Source: an uncultured Granulicella sp.
Lineage (GTDB): Bacteria > Acidobacteriota > Terriglobia > Terriglobales > Acidobacteriaceae
Length of the DNA: 64,000 nt
NCBI GenBank assembly: GCA_903932155.1
Contig: CAIZFH010000199.1
Location: forward strand, 1 to 64,000
Direction: 5' to 3'
Of the stretch, positions 30,832 through 39,839 are shown piece after piece; position 1 is the first letter of the stretch; every line of letters starts with the position of its first letter. A program made the translations under genes and the position numbers. The notes beneath the pieces are model-generated. The model was not told the DNA's origin. It did not search any database and was given only the letters and a program-made list of their open reading frames with translations.

Positions 30832-32334
30832 TTACTTCCCTCCCAGATAATCTTTCAAGTTGGTCTCTGCGACTCCAAGCGCGCGCGCCAGCGATAGCTT
30901 GGCCGCGTTGTGCTGGTAAAGCGCGGCGATGTACTGGTCGTTGGCTTGCTCCACAGAGGCCTGTGCCTGGCTCACGGGAAGGTTGTCGCTCACGCCCGCC
31001 TGGTAACGTTGCTGTGTCTCGCTTAGTGCCTCGTTAGCCAGTTCCACGTTGGATTTTGCCGCCTCTACCAGCTTCGCTGCCGATTGGATGTCCAGAATTG
31101 AGTCGCGAATCTCCGCGTTGATCTGCTGCACATGGTCGGCCAGCTTGTCGCGCGATTGCTGCACCTGCGCGCCTGCAACCTCCTCCTCGCCGCGTGTTTT
31201 GGCGATCTGCAGGATCGGCGCGGAGACGCTGCCGGTCGCGCTGTATGTGCCATGCGAGTGGTCGGCGGTCTGCCCAATGTCGCCAAAGTCGCCGGAGAAC
31301 TTCACCGTGGGAAGCTGGCTGGCACGCGCCGCCGTCATCTCCGCCTCCGCCGCTTTTACCTGCTCATTTGCAGCGGCCAGGTCCTTCCGGTTCTTCAGCG
31401 CCTGCGTAAACGCTGCCGCCGGGTCCAGGTTGTCCAGTGCGGAGTAAGGCTCACTGTCCGTCAGGCGGATGGCCTGGTCCAGCGGCAGTCCGATGGCGCG
31501 CGCCAGCGACAGCTTGTCCTTGGCCAACTGGTTGTTTGTGGAGATCAGCGCCTGCTGCTCGTTCTGGTAGTCGACCTGCGCGCGCAGAACATCCAGCCGC
31601 GGACTCACCCCGGCATCGTGCGAGGCCGTAGCCTGGTCCAGCGATAGCTTGCTGGCGGCCAGCTCTGCTGTCACCGCGCTAATGCGCGCTGCGTCGGCGA
31701 TGCACAGCAGATAAGCGTTGCCCACTGTCAGCACCACCATCTCGCGTGCGTCGTTCGCGCTCAGTTTTGCCGCGGCAAAATTGTGCTTCGCGGCGATGTA
31801 GTTCTCCAGTGCCGGAACATTCACCAAGCTCTGCGTAAGGTAAGCGCGGAAGTCCTCCACCTGGAACGGCCCAATGATGGGGTTCAGCCCGGGAAACTTC
31901 AGTCCGAAGGCTGCCAGGTCCACCTGCTCCACCTCGATGGATGCGTCGCCGGTCACCGTGGGCAACAACGCCTGCAGTTGCTCCATCTGCTGGCCGTGTG
32001 CGTTCTGCTGTGCGCTGGCCTGCAGGATCAGTCCCAGGTTCTGGCGCAGGCCGCGTGCAATGGCGTCGTCCAGCGACAGGTCCAGCACGCCGTCCGTTGC
32101 TTTGCCTTCCACCAGCGACCCACCAAAACTGCCCAGCGTGGGCGCGGCCAGGTTCACTCCGCCTGGTGCTGCTAGCTGCTGCAGTGCGCCTTTTGTTGCC
32201 TTCGCATCCGCGGAACTTGTGGCCCCGGTACTGCCTCCTTGTGCATAACCGGCGGCGGCCAGCAGCAGTAGGGAAGCGAGGCCGCCGGCCGTAAGGACCC
32301 TCCGCGCAGGCGACACTGCATTCCGTTGCATCAT
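30832..32334 (-). CDS. TolC-family outer membrane efflux protein
   Basis: 500 residues. A signal peptide (GLASLLLLAAAGYAQ) is followed by two repeats of the outer-membrane efflux family: LDDAIARGLRQNLGLILQA near residue 90 and the coiled-coil stretches NEALSETQQRYQAGVSDNL and DQYIAALYQHNAAKLSLARALG near the end. It forms the outer-membrane duct for the HlyD-type protein encoded two bases downstream. GAAGGA sits right against ATGATG, so the second ATG (32331) may be used. It is divergent from the FGGY kinase gene with a ~130-base gap. Confidence 0.88.
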   Translation of the reverse strand: MMQRNAVSPARRVLTAGGLASLLLLAAAGYAQGGSTGATSSADAKATKGALQQLAAPGGVNLAAPTLGSFGGSLVEGKATDGVLDLSLDDAIARGLRQNLGLILQASAQQNAHGQQMEQLQALLPTVTGDASIEVEQVDLAAFGLKFPGLNPIIGPFQVEDFRAYLTQSLVNVPALENYIAAKHNFAAAKLSANDAREMVVLTVGNAYLLCIADAARISAVTAELAASKLSLDQATASHDAGVSPRLDVLRAQVDYQNEQQALISTNNQLAKDKLSLARAIGLPLDQAIRLTDSEPYSALDNLDPAAAFTQALKNRKDLAAANEQVKAAEAEMTAARASQLPTVKFSGDFGDIGQTADHSHGTYSATGSVSAPILQIAKTRGEEEVAGAQVQQSRDKLADHVQQINAEIRDSILDIQSAAKLVEAAKSNVELANEALSETQQRYQAGVSDNLPVSQAQASVEQANDQYIAALYQHNAAKLSLARALGVAETNLKDYLGGK

Positions 32335-32464
32335 TCCTTCTATGTTACCTGCTCAGTACGTGTAACTGAAAGATTGCTGCCTCCGTTCCCATCGAACGGA
32401 GAGATGCATGCAATCCCCTCCCGCAAGCGGATACACTTTGTTTGCAGCAAGAGGAGCGCACGCA

Positions 32465-33937
32465 ATGCTTTTGGGAATCGACATTGGGACGGGGGGAACG
32501 CGGGCCGTGCTGGTGGACCGCGCAGGACGCGTGGTGGCCTCGGCCGCCAGTGAGCATGCACCCATCCGCTCCGAGCACATCGGCTGGGCGGAGCAGCAGC
32601 CCGAAGATTGGTGGCGCGCCGCGCGCGAGGCCATCGCTGGCGCAATTTCCTCCGCCGAGTTGGACGGCGCGCAGATTCACGCCGTAGCCTTGACCGGCCA
32701 GATGCACGGCTGCGTTATGCTCGACGCCGCCGGAGAAGTCCTCCGCCCCGCACTTATCTGGTGTGACCAGCGCACCCAACCCGAGTGCGACTGGCTCAAC
32801 AGCACCATCGGCCCAGCCCGCCTCATAGAACTCACATGCAATCCCGCGCTGCCCAACTTCACACTCACCAAGCTGCTCTGGGTGCGCAAGCATCAGCCAG
32901 AAATCTTCGCCAGAATCGCACACGTCCTCTGCCCTAAGGATTATGTCCGCTACCGCCTCACCGGCGAGTTCGCCATCGACATGCAGGAGGCCAGCGGAAC
33001 CCTCCTGCTCGACGTCGCGCATCGCCGCTGGTCCGCCGAAGTCGCCGAGGCGGCTGGTATTCCCATCTCCTGGCTGCCCAGTCTTTTTGAAGGCCCCGAG
33101 ATCTGTGCGCGCATCAGTGATACGGGCGCCGCCGCCACCGGCTTTGCTGCTGGAACCCCAGTCGCCGCGGGTGCAGGAGACCAGGGAGCGGGCGCGGTCG
33201 GCATGGGATTAGTCGCGCCTGGTTCCGTCTCCGCCACCATTGGAACCAGTGGCGTGGTATTTGCCGCCACCGACCAGCCCACATTGGACCGCCTCGGTCG
33301 CCTACATACCTTCTGCCACGCCGTGCCCGGGATGTGGCATGTCATGGGCGTCACCAACGGCGCGGGCCTCTCGCTGCGCTGGCTGCGCGATACTTTCGCC
33401 CCCGGCGTCTCCTACGATGAGCTCACCTCCGAAGCAGCAAAGATTCCCGCCGCCAGCGATGGAATGCTCTGGGCGCCGTATCTCTTCGGCGAGCGCACGC
33501 CCCATCTCGATCCCGACGCTCGCGCCGCATTCGTCGGCATCACCGCCTCCCACACCCGCGCCCACTTTGTCCGCGCCGTTATGGAGGGCGTTGCCTTCAG
33601 CCTGCGCGACACTCTCTCTCTATTCGCCGAGCTGGAAATTCCCGTGTCGCAGATACGTCTCGGCGGAGGCGGTGCGCGCGGTCCGCTCTGGCGTCAGATT
33701 CAGGCTGACGTCTATGGCCGCCCAGTGGAACTGCTCGTCGCCGAAGAGGGGGGTGCGTTCGGCGCGGCACTCCTCGCCGGCGTTGCCGTGGGCGCATGGC
33801 CCAGCGTACAGGCAGCCTGCGCAGAGACCGTCCACGTCGCGCAAACCATCCCGCCAAATGACGCTGCCGCAATGGAGGCCGCCTACACACGCTACCGCAG
33901 GGTTTATCCTGCATTGACAGAGATTGGGAGGTCGTAA
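32465..33937 (+). CDS. xylB: FGGY-family carbohydrate kinase, probable xylulokinase
   Basis: 490 residues. LLGIDIGTGGTRAVLVD is the phosphate-1 motif. HAVALTGQMHGCVMLD, LIWCDQRTQPE and NFTLTKLLWVRKHQPE are close to xylulokinase, and the C-terminal FGGY half has SFSLRDTLSLFAELEIP-type and RLGGGGARGPLWRQIQADV motifs. It should phosphorylate D-xylulose or a related ketose. GAGGAG at 32451-32456 selects ATG 32465 over the in-frame ATG at 32408. Its TAA stop shares a base with the next ATG (TAATG), so the two genes are translationally coupled. Other FGGY substrates remain possible. Confidence 0.8.
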   Translation: MLLGIDIGTGGTRAVLVDRAGRVVASAASEHAPIRSEHIGWAEQQPEDWWRAAREAIAGAISSAELDGAQIHAVALTGQMHGCVMLDAAGEVLRPALIWCDQRTQPECDWLNSTIGPARLIELTCNPALPNFTLTKLLWVRKHQPEIFARIAHVLCPKDYVRYRLTGEFAIDMQEASGTLLLDVAHRRWSAEVAEAAGIPISWLPSLFEGPEICARISDTGAAATGFAAGTPVAAGAGDQGAGAVGMGLVAPGSVSATIGTSGVVFAATDQPTLDRLGRLHTFCHAVPGMWHVMGVTNGAGLSLRWLRDTFAPGVSYDELTSEAAKIPAASDGMLWAPYLFGERTPHLDPDARAAFVGITASHTRAHFVRAVMEGVAFSLRDTLSLFAELEIPVSQIRLGGGGARGPLWRQIQADVYGRPVELLVAEEGGAFGAALLAGVAVGAWPSVQAACAETVHVAQTIPPNDAAAMEAAYTRYRRVYPALTEIGRS

Positions 33938-35031
33938 TGTCGCAGCGGGAGATTGGTGTTGGTGTCATCGGATTCGGACTAGGCGGGCGCGTCTTTCATG
34001 CGCCGTTTGTAAGTGCAGTAACAGGCCTGCGTCTTGCTGCGATTATGCAGCGCACAGGCGATGCCGCGGCCAAGGCATACCCCACTACCAGAATCGCCCG
34101 CTCGCTCGATGATCTCCTCGCCGACAGCTCCATCGAACTGGTCGTCGTCTCGACCCCCAATGAGACCCACTTTGCCATGGCCAGGCTGTGTCTCGAAGCC
34201 GGAAAGCATGTCGTCATCGACAAGCCCTTCGCCTCCACCAGCGAAGAAGCGCTCGCTCTCGGCAAGCTCGCCAAAAGCAAATCCCTGCTGGTCATTCCCT
34301 TCCACAACCGCCGCTGGGATGGAGACTTTCAGACTGTCCGCAAGCTCCTGCAGCAGGATGCCATTGGCCGCCTCGTCACCTTTGAGTCGCACTTCGACCG
34401 CTTCCGCCCCATCCCGCGCGAGAACACCTGGAAGGAGGCCGAAAATCCCGCCAACGGAATGCTCTTCGACCTCGGCCCGCACCTGGTCGATCAGGCGCTC
34501 GCGCTCTTCGGGCCACCCGCCGCCATCACCGCCAGTGTGCGCTCCGACCGCGACCAGACGGCCATCGAAGACGCATTCGACATCACCCTCCATTACCCTG
34601 CCGCGAACGGAAAGGGTCTCCTCGCCCACTGCCGTACCAGCTATCTCGCATGCGACTATGCGCCGCGCTTCCTGCTCCATGGCACCAAGGGCAGCTTCCG
34701 CAAGCACGGCCTCGATCCGCAGGAGCCCGCGTTGGTCGGCGGCGCCAAGGTACCCGTGCAGGGATCGCAGCAGGTCTGGCTGCAGGAGGAAGAGTCGGCA
34801 TGGGGCACGCTCACCGTCGCCCCCAATCCCGCCGATCCGGGAACGCTGATCACCCGCCAGGTCAAGACTGAGTTGGGCGACTATCGCGGCTTTTACGCCA
34901 ACGTCCGCGACGCCATCCTCGGCACCGCCCCACTCGCCGTCACCCCCGAAGATGGCTACCGCGTCATCCGTCTGCTCGAACTTGCCCGCGAAAGCTCCGC
35001 TCAGGCCCGCACCCTGAAAGTAGAGTTCTAG
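33937..35031 (+). CDS. Gfo/Idh/MocA-family oxidoreductase
   Basis: 364 residues. The N-terminal Rossmann fold begins GVGVIGFGLGGRVFHAPFV, the form found in YdgJ/YvaA-type dehydrogenases, and IDKPFASTSEEAL carries the family E/D-K-P lysine. The C-terminal alpha/beta domain contains DLGPHLVDQALALFG, with the histidine typical of this group. It probably oxidises or reduces a sugar or inositol derivative with NAD(P). It is coupled to the upstream kinase by a one-base TAATG overlap, which suggests that the two act on successive intermediates of one sugar. Confidence 0.85.
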   Translation: MSQREIGVGVIGFGLGGRVFHAPFVSAVTGLRLAAIMQRTGDAAAKAYPTTRIARSLDDLLADSSIELVVVSTPNETHFAMARLCLEAGKHVVIDKPFASTSEEALALGKLAKSKSLLVIPFHNRRWDGDFQTVRKLLQQDAIGRLVTFESHFDRFRPIPRENTWKEAENPANGMLFDLGPHLVDQALALFGPPAAITASVRSDRDQTAIEDAFDITLHYPAANGKGLLAHCRTSYLACDYAPRFLLHGTKGSFRKHGLDPQEPALVGGAKVPVQGSQQVWLQEEESAWGTLTVAPNPADPGTLITRQVKTELGDYRGFYANVRDAILGTAPLAVTPEDGYRVIRLLELARESSAQARTLKVEF

Positions 35032-35048
35032 CATGTAGGTGATCGACT

Positions 35049-35264
35049 CTATTTCCCACGCTGCCGCGCAAACCGCAGCACACTCTCAATCAAGATCACT
35101 GCGAATCCCGCAAACAACGCAGGCCCAGACCACCATGCGCCAGCAGCCTCGCGCGACAGCGCCACAATACAAACCACAAGCCACGCCAGAATTGCGACCG
35201 CAAAGCTGCCGTCGTCAACAAACAGCCCATAAATCTCGCGCGCAATCGACTTGAGCCAGCCCAT
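35049..35264 (-). CDS. Small two-helix membrane protein paired with the COG4280 protein
   Basis: 71 residues. A short amphipathic N-terminus (MGWLKSIAREIYGLFVDDG) is followed by two membrane segments, VAILAWLVVCIVAL and PALFAGFAVILIESVL, and a basic tail. The start is ATG 35264, two bases after the stop of the COG4280 gene, with GGAG overlapping that stop, so the pair is translationally coupled. The longer in-frame ORF upstream is a shadow of the COG4280 gene. No known family recognised; it may be a subunit or a stabiliser of the larger membrane protein. Confidence 0.7.
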   Translation of the reverse strand: MGWLKSIAREIYGLFVDDGSFAVAILAWLVVCIVALSREAAGAWWSGPALFAGFAVILIESVLRFARQRGK

Positions 35265-35266
35265 CG

Positions 35267-36037
35267 TCACTCCTCTCCCGCAACGGCCAGCGCGCTGCCA
35301 CGGCAGATCGGCACCAGGCACAGCGCAATCGCAAGATATGCCGCCATTAGCACAGGAATCGCCAAGTCGTCTCCCGGCCACGCAACGCCCGCGCCCTCGC
35401 CCACCCAGAACGTCCCAAATGCCGAGAGCAGAACGCCGACGACAAACTTCAGCGTATTCTCCGGCACGCGCGCCAGCGGCCGGTGCAGCGCGAACCCCAG
35501 CGCGACGATCGCCAGCAGCGCAGCGACCGCGCCAAGACTTGCAGTCAGCACCAACCCGCTCCCGCCCGCGCCCAGCGCGATGACGATAAAAACCACCTCG
35601 GTGCCTTCGAGCATGGTGATGTGGAAGGCGGCTGCGAAGGCGAGCTTGTCCCACCCGCGAGCAACACCGGCTCCGCGCAACTCAGCAGCCTCCTTCGCAA
35701 ATGCCGCGGCCTCGTCGTGCAGCGCAATCAGCCCGGCGGCTCGCAGGATCGCCTTGCGCAGCCAGCGCAATCCGAAGAGCAGAATCATCGTGCCGATGAC
35801 GAGCTGGACCAGATGCAGCGGAATCCTCGTCAACGCGGGACCCACCGCCGCAACAATGGCCGCCAGCACTCCAAGCCCTGCCGCCGCCCCCGCCAGCGCA
35901 CTTGGCCAGCCGCGCACGCTACCCACCGCCAGCACCACGGTCAGCGCCTCAACGCACTCTACCAGCGACGCCAGGAACGCAGCCACCAGCGTGGTCCCCA
36001 TCCGCGTCGCTTCAATTTGTCCTAAGCCGATGACCAT
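35267..36037 (-). CDS. COG4280-type polytopic membrane protein
   Basis: 256 residues with about seven membrane segments. The N-terminal AAFLASLVECVEALTVVLAV and the central FAAAFHITMLEGTEVVFIVI each place acidic residues in a helix, an internal repeat reminiscent of metal or cation permeases with E-x-x-E-like helices. The family is conserved but uncharacterised as far as I know. A role in metal or ion transport is inference from the paired acidic helices. ATG 36037 is used; ATG 36001 (MGTTLVAAF) would also give a full membrane domain. The small protein gene downstream overlaps its ribosome site with this stop. Confidence 0.65.
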   Translation of the reverse strand: MVIGLGQIEATRMGTTLVAAFLASLVECVEALTVVLAVGSVRGWPSALAGAAAGLGVLAAIVAAVGPALTRIPLHLVQLVIGTMILLFGLRWLRKAILRAAGLIALHDEAAAFAKEAAELRGAGVARGWDKLAFAAAFHITMLEGTEVVFIVIALGAGGSGLVLTASLGAVAALLAIVALGFALHRPLARVPENTLKFVVGVLLSAFGTFWVGEGAGVAWPGDDLAIPVLMAAYLAIALCLVPICRGSALAVAGEE

Positions 36038-36154
36038 TCCGCTCTCTGTGCCTGCACGCTCAAATCCGCGCAGATTTCAAACTAAGACACTCAACGCATA
36101 GGATGCGTGTGACGACGCTATGGACGGAACGATACTATACGCACAGGCCGTGAC

Positions 36155-37477
36155 ATGCAGTGGAAAGCATCCATGAATCTACCGCCCAGGACAGACGCGC
36201 CACCCGCCGCACCTAGCCGCAGGGCCTTCTGCCGCACGGCCTCTGCTCTGCTTCTGGCGCCCAAAGGCCTGCTGCGCGCGGCTTCTCTCGCGGCGCAACC
36301 CAGCCCGCCCGCAACTGCCACCCGCCCCGATGTTGCCGCCATCGATCACGACCGCATCCTCGCGGCGGCCCAGCGCTATCTCACCCAGCCGCCCACGCCG
36401 CTCACCGCGCTGCCATGCCCACGCAGCCCCGGTTCGCCGCACGATTACTACTCCGAAGTCGACCCCGCCTCTCTGGCCGAAAGTAATCCTCCCGCCAACA
36501 CAGGCTCTTCGTCCAGGCCGCACCCACAACCGCCGCCCTTCACCGCGCACCGCGACGCGCTCTTCACCCTGGGACTTGCGGTGCCCGCGCTTGCCGCCGC
36601 GTATCTGCTCACCGGCGATCCGCGCTACGCGCAGTATGCCGCGCTATGGCTGCGCGCCTGGTTCGTCGATACCGCCACCCGCATGACGCCACGCCTCGAC
36701 TACGGCCAGACCCTGCTCGCCCAACCCGCCGCGGGCGGCAGCTTCCAGGGCATTCTGGAGACACTGCCGCTGGTCGAAGTCGCACAGTCCATCCCATTCC
36801 TAATCTCCGCGCTCAGTCCATCAGACCAGCTCGCCCTGAACTCATGGTTCACCATTTATCTGCGCTGGCTCACCGAGGAGCAGGACAGCGGCCCGCGTCT
36901 GCCTGCACTGGCGCGCGACCGCAAGGACCATCACGGCACCTCGTGGCTCTTGCAGGTCAGCTCATACACATTGCTCACCGCGCCCGCGGGAGATGCTCCC
37001 AAGGCCGAAACCAGCGCGCTGGACAATCTCCGCCACCGATTCCGCAGCGTCACTCTGCGTGCGCAGATCGCCGCCGACGGCACCTTTCCCCACGAGCTGA
37101 CCTCGTCCGCGCCTTACCGCGATTCGCTATTCAACCTGGACATGATGGCCGCCGTCTGCCAGTTGCTCTCCACCCGCTTCGACAGCGTCTGGGAGTATGA
37201 ATTAGAAGATGGCCCGGGCATGCGTTCGGCCATCGCCTATCACTTTCCTTTCATCGCCGACCGCTCCCTGTGGCCCTACCGCGCCGATGCCCAGCACTTC
37301 GACCAGCTCCCCACGCGCCGAGTCAGCCTGCTCTTCACTGCCCGGGCATATCAGAGGCCGGAGTATGCCGCGCTCTGGAAGGCTCTGCCGCCAGACCCGG
37401 TCGAGCCAGACATCCTGCGCACACTGCCCATCCACCAGCCGCTGCTGTGGGTGCGCCAGCCGCCGCCGTCAGTCTGA
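36155..37477 (+). CDS. Exported alginate-lyase-like (PL5-type) protein
   Basis: 440 residues. A Tat-like signal (SRRAFCRTASALLLAPKG) precedes an all-alpha toroid resembling the alginate lyase fold: LTGDPRYAQYAALWLRAWF, LLAQPAAGGSFQGILETLPLVE, and DHHGTSWLLQVSSYTL, where the histidine-rich segment corresponds to the NHxxW catalytic region of mannuronate lyases. It would cleave alginate or another polyuronate outside the cytoplasm. It lies next to genes for KDG metabolism, which would consume the unsaturated uronate released. The first ATG (36155) has no clear ribosome site; ATG 36173 (MNLPP) is an alternative. Confidence 0.72.
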   Translation: MQWKASMNLPPRTDAPPAAPSRRAFCRTASALLLAPKGLLRAASLAAQPSPPATATRPDVAAIDHDRILAAAQRYLTQPPTPLTALPCPRSPGSPHDYYSEVDPASLAESNPPANTGSSSRPHPQPPPFTAHRDALFTLGLAVPALAAAYLLTGDPRYAQYAALWLRAWFVDTATRMTPRLDYGQTLLAQPAAGGSFQGILETLPLVEVAQSIPFLISALSPSDQLALNSWFTIYLRWLTEEQDSGPRLPALARDRKDHHGTSWLLQVSSYTLLTAPAGDAPKAETSALDNLRHRFRSVTLRAQIAADGTFPHELTSSAPYRDSLFNLDMMAAVCQLLSTRFDSVWEYELEDGPGMRSAIAYHFPFIADRSLWPYRADAQHFDQLPTRRVSLLFTARAYQRPEYAALWKALPPDPVEPDILRTLPIHQPLLWVRQPPPSV

Positions 37478-37505
37478 ATCGCTACTCCCGATTGCATGAA
37501 TATTT

Positions 37506-37739
37506 TTAGAAAAGGGAATCCTGGTTGGGGTCCACTGGGCTGGATTGATGCACAATCTTGCTGCGCCTGGCCCGGTGGCCACGGCTGCGATACAGAAACA
37601 GCGATCCGCAAGCGCCGCACTTCCACGGATAAATCCCAAAATGGGCCAGCACGCTCTCTTGCAGAAAGCCGTGGCGCTGTATGCGCATGGCAGAGCTGCC
37701 CTTGCATTTGGGGCATATCGCTTTCGTGTTCCGTGTCAT
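37506..37739 (-). CDS. Small zinc-ribbon protein
   Basis: 77 residues. The metal site is CPKCKGSSAMRIQ...KCGACGSLFLYR, two CxxC pairs 29 residues apart, with a basic C-terminal tail. AGGA nine bases upstream of ATG 37739 supports this start over the longer in-frame version from 37820. No function is known to me. The zinc ribbon and basic tail suggest nucleic-acid contact, which is inference. It is the last gene of the minus-strand series after the KDPG aldolase, but a ~210-base gap separates them. Confidence 0.55.
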   Translation of the reverse strand: MTRNTKAICPKCKGSSAMRIQRHGFLQESVLAHFGIYPWKCGACGSLFLYRSRGHRARRSKIVHQSSPVDPNQDSLF

Positions 37740-37951
37740 GGTTTCCTGATACATCTGGGAGAAATTTCGTGCTACTTCGGAACGGGCTGACAGCACCGGC
37801 ATCGCACGGCAATACTGCAAATGGGTGTTAAAGCTATTGAATTAATTTTAGTATCTGAACTGTTATCCCGCAGTGACTGGAATCACTCGCCTGTCCCCAG
37901 ACGTGCCGCAAGCACTGCGATGACTCTTTAAGAATATGCTCAGCCGAAGGC

Positions 37952-38605
37952 CTATGCCCTCGATTCGTGGAACTTTTGCACAATGGCCAGGTACTTTCGT
38001 GCGTTCTCGGTGATAGTCTCTGGATGGCCTTCAGCGATGGCCTTAGGATTTACCAGGTCCGCGCCAACCCCCAGCGCCAGTGCTCCCGCCTCCAGAAACT
38101 CCGCCGCTGTTGCCAGTGAAACGCCGCCCGTGGGTATCAACTCAATCTGGGGCAGCGGTGCCTTGATCGACTTCAGGTACTTCGCCCCGCCCATTGAGCT
38201 GGCCGGGAACACCTTCACCACGTCCGCGCCCGCCTCCCACGCCGTAAGAATCTCCGTCGGAGTCAGCGCTCCGGGAATCACAGGCACGCCATAGCGGTGG
38301 CACATCTCGATGGTCGCGATCTTCAGCGCAGGGCTCACTACAAACTGTGCGCCCTCCAGAATGCACATCCGCGCAGTCTCGGCGTCCAGTACCGTCCCCG
38401 CGCCGATCAGCAGATCGGGCCTCTGTTCCGCCAGCCGCCGCATCACGCGGATCGCGCCGGGAACCGTCATCGTTACCTCCATAACAGTGACTCCGCCAGC
38501 CGCCACTGCCGTGGCCAGCGCCAGCGCCTGCTCTTCACTCTCGGCTCGCAGTACGGGCACCAGGCCAATCTTGCGCAATGTATTCAGGACTTCTGCTTTC
38601 ACCAT
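37952..38605 (-). CDS. eda: KDPG/KHG aldolase
   Basis: 217 residues, the usual Eda size. LVPVLRAESEEQAL, VTMEVTMTVPGAI, LLIGAGTVLDAETAR and DVVKVFPASSMGGAKYLKS (with the Schiff-base lysine in VVKVFP) define the class I KDPG aldolase. It splits 2-keto-3-deoxy-6-phosphogluconate into pyruvate and glyceraldehyde-3-phosphate, the last step after KDG kinase. GGGAGAGAG precedes ATG 38605. The repeat hairpin at 38637-38673 lies between it and the kinase gene. Confidence 0.92.
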   Translation of the reverse strand: MVKAEVLNTLRKIGLVPVLRAESEEQALALATAVAAGGVTVMEVTMTVPGAIRVMRRLAEQRPDLLIGAGTVLDAETARMCILEGAQFVVSPALKIATIEMCHRYGVPVIPGALTPTEILTAWEAGADVVKVFPASSMGGAKYLKSIKAPLPQIELIPTGGVSLATAAEFLEAGALALGVGADLVNPKAIAEGHPETITENARKYLAIVQKFHESRA

Positions 38606-38636
38606 GGCTCTCTCCCTTTTCCTGCCTGCACCGTTT

Positions 38637-38673
38637 GGGTGCCCCATCCATCGCGGCTTTTGCGATGGGTGGG
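38637..38673. repeat. Dispersed hairpin repeat, GGGTGCCCCATCC type, copy 1
   Basis: CCCATCCATCGC, a seven-base loop GGCTTTT, then GCGATGGGTGGG: a 12-base stem with one G-T pair. It sits between kdgK and eda. A second member lies at 42181-42221 with the same ends and a different loop. Confidence 0.6.
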
Positions 38674-38678
38674 ATGAG

Positions 38679-39791
38679 TTATCGCTGTACTCTGGCGCCG
38701 CCGCCCTTCATTATGCGTTGCACCTCGTCGAACGTCGCCATCGTGGTGTCGCCCGGAGTGGTCATCGCCAGCGCTCCATGCGCGCATCCGCAGTTCACCG
38801 CCCAGTCCGCGCCCTTCTCATTCAGAAATCCGTAGATCAGTCCCGACGCAAACGAATCTCCGCCGCCCACGCGGTCGAAGATCTCCAGGTCCGGCATCGG
38901 CCGTGCCTCGTGGAACACGCCCTCGTAATAACACACCGCGCCCCAGTCGTTGATCGTCGCTGTCTTGGCGTGACGTAGCGTGGTTGCCACCACCTTGAAG
39001 TTGGGGAACGTCGCCACCGCCTTCTCGATCATCCGCCGGAAGCTGCCCGAATCCAGCACGCCCAGGTCCTCTCCCACGCCCTCAATCTCGAAGCCCAGCG
39101 CGGCCGTAAAGTCCTCTTCGTTGCCCAGCATCACATCCACATACTGCGCCAGCTCGCGGTTCGCCTCGGTCGCACGCGCCTTGCCGCCAATCGACTTCCA
39201 CAGCGAATCGCGATAGTTCAGGTCGTAACTCACAATGACCCCGTGCTTGTGCGCCGCGATCATCGCCTCCTTCGCAACCTCCGCGGTTGACTCGCTCAGC
39301 GCGCAGTAGATGCCTCCGGTGTGCAGCCATCGCGCACCTTCTTTGCCGAAGATCGCATCCCAGTCCACATCGCCCGGCTTCATCTGGCTGGCAGCCGTGT
39401 GGCCCCGGTCGCTGCATCCCGCCGCAGCGCGCACCCCAAACCCGCGCTCCGTAAAGTTCAGCCCATTGCGCGTCGTCCGCCCAACGCCGTCGAACTTCGC
39501 CCAATTCACGTGCGACTGGTCCACCCCACCCTGCAGCATTAGATCTTCAATCAGACGCCCCACGGCATTGTCGGCCAGCGCGGTCACCACAGCGGTCTTC
39601 AGCCCGAAGCAGCGCCTCAACCCGCGCGCCACGTTGTACTCGCCGCCGCCCTCCCACAACTGGAACTGGCGCGCCGTGGCCACTCGCACTTCGCCCGGAT
39701 CCAGCCGCAGCATCACCTCGCCCAGGCTCACCATCTCCCACTTGCACACGTCCTTGCTGCGAAGTACCAGGCTATTCTTCCCGTTCGCCAT
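38679..39791 (-). CDS. kdgK: 2-keto-3-deoxygluconate kinase (PfkB family)
   Basis: 370 residues. VSLGEVMLRLDPGEVR opens the ribokinase fold, followed by GGEYNVARGLRRCFGLKTAV, YDLNYRDSLW and the ATP/anion-hole signature DRVGGGDSFASGLIYGFL with the catalytic aspartate. It phosphorylates KDG to KDPG for the aldolase downstream. The fit to KdgK rather than another PfkB kinase comes from context (KduI, KduD, Eda). ATG 39791 is preferred to TTG 39800 because GAGGAG lies at a workable distance only for the former. Confidence 0.87.
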   Translation of the reverse strand: MANGKNSLVLRSKDVCKWEMVSLGEVMLRLDPGEVRVATARQFQLWEGGGEYNVARGLRRCFGLKTAVVTALADNAVGRLIEDLMLQGGVDQSHVNWAKFDGVGRTTRNGLNFTERGFGVRAAAGCSDRGHTAASQMKPGDVDWDAIFGKEGARWLHTGGIYCALSESTAEVAKEAMIAAHKHGVIVSYDLNYRDSLWKSIGGKARATEANRELAQYVDVMLGNEEDFTAALGFEIEGVGEDLGVLDSGSFRRMIEKAVATFPNFKVVATTLRHAKTATINDWGAVCYYEGVFHEARPMPDLEIFDRVGGGDSFASGLIYGFLNEKGADWAVNCGCAHGALAMTTPGDTTMATFDEVQRIMKGGGARVQR

Positions 39792-39839
39792 TGATTCCAA
39801 GCTCCTCGATTCGACTTACAGCTACAACCTGCAACCTGC

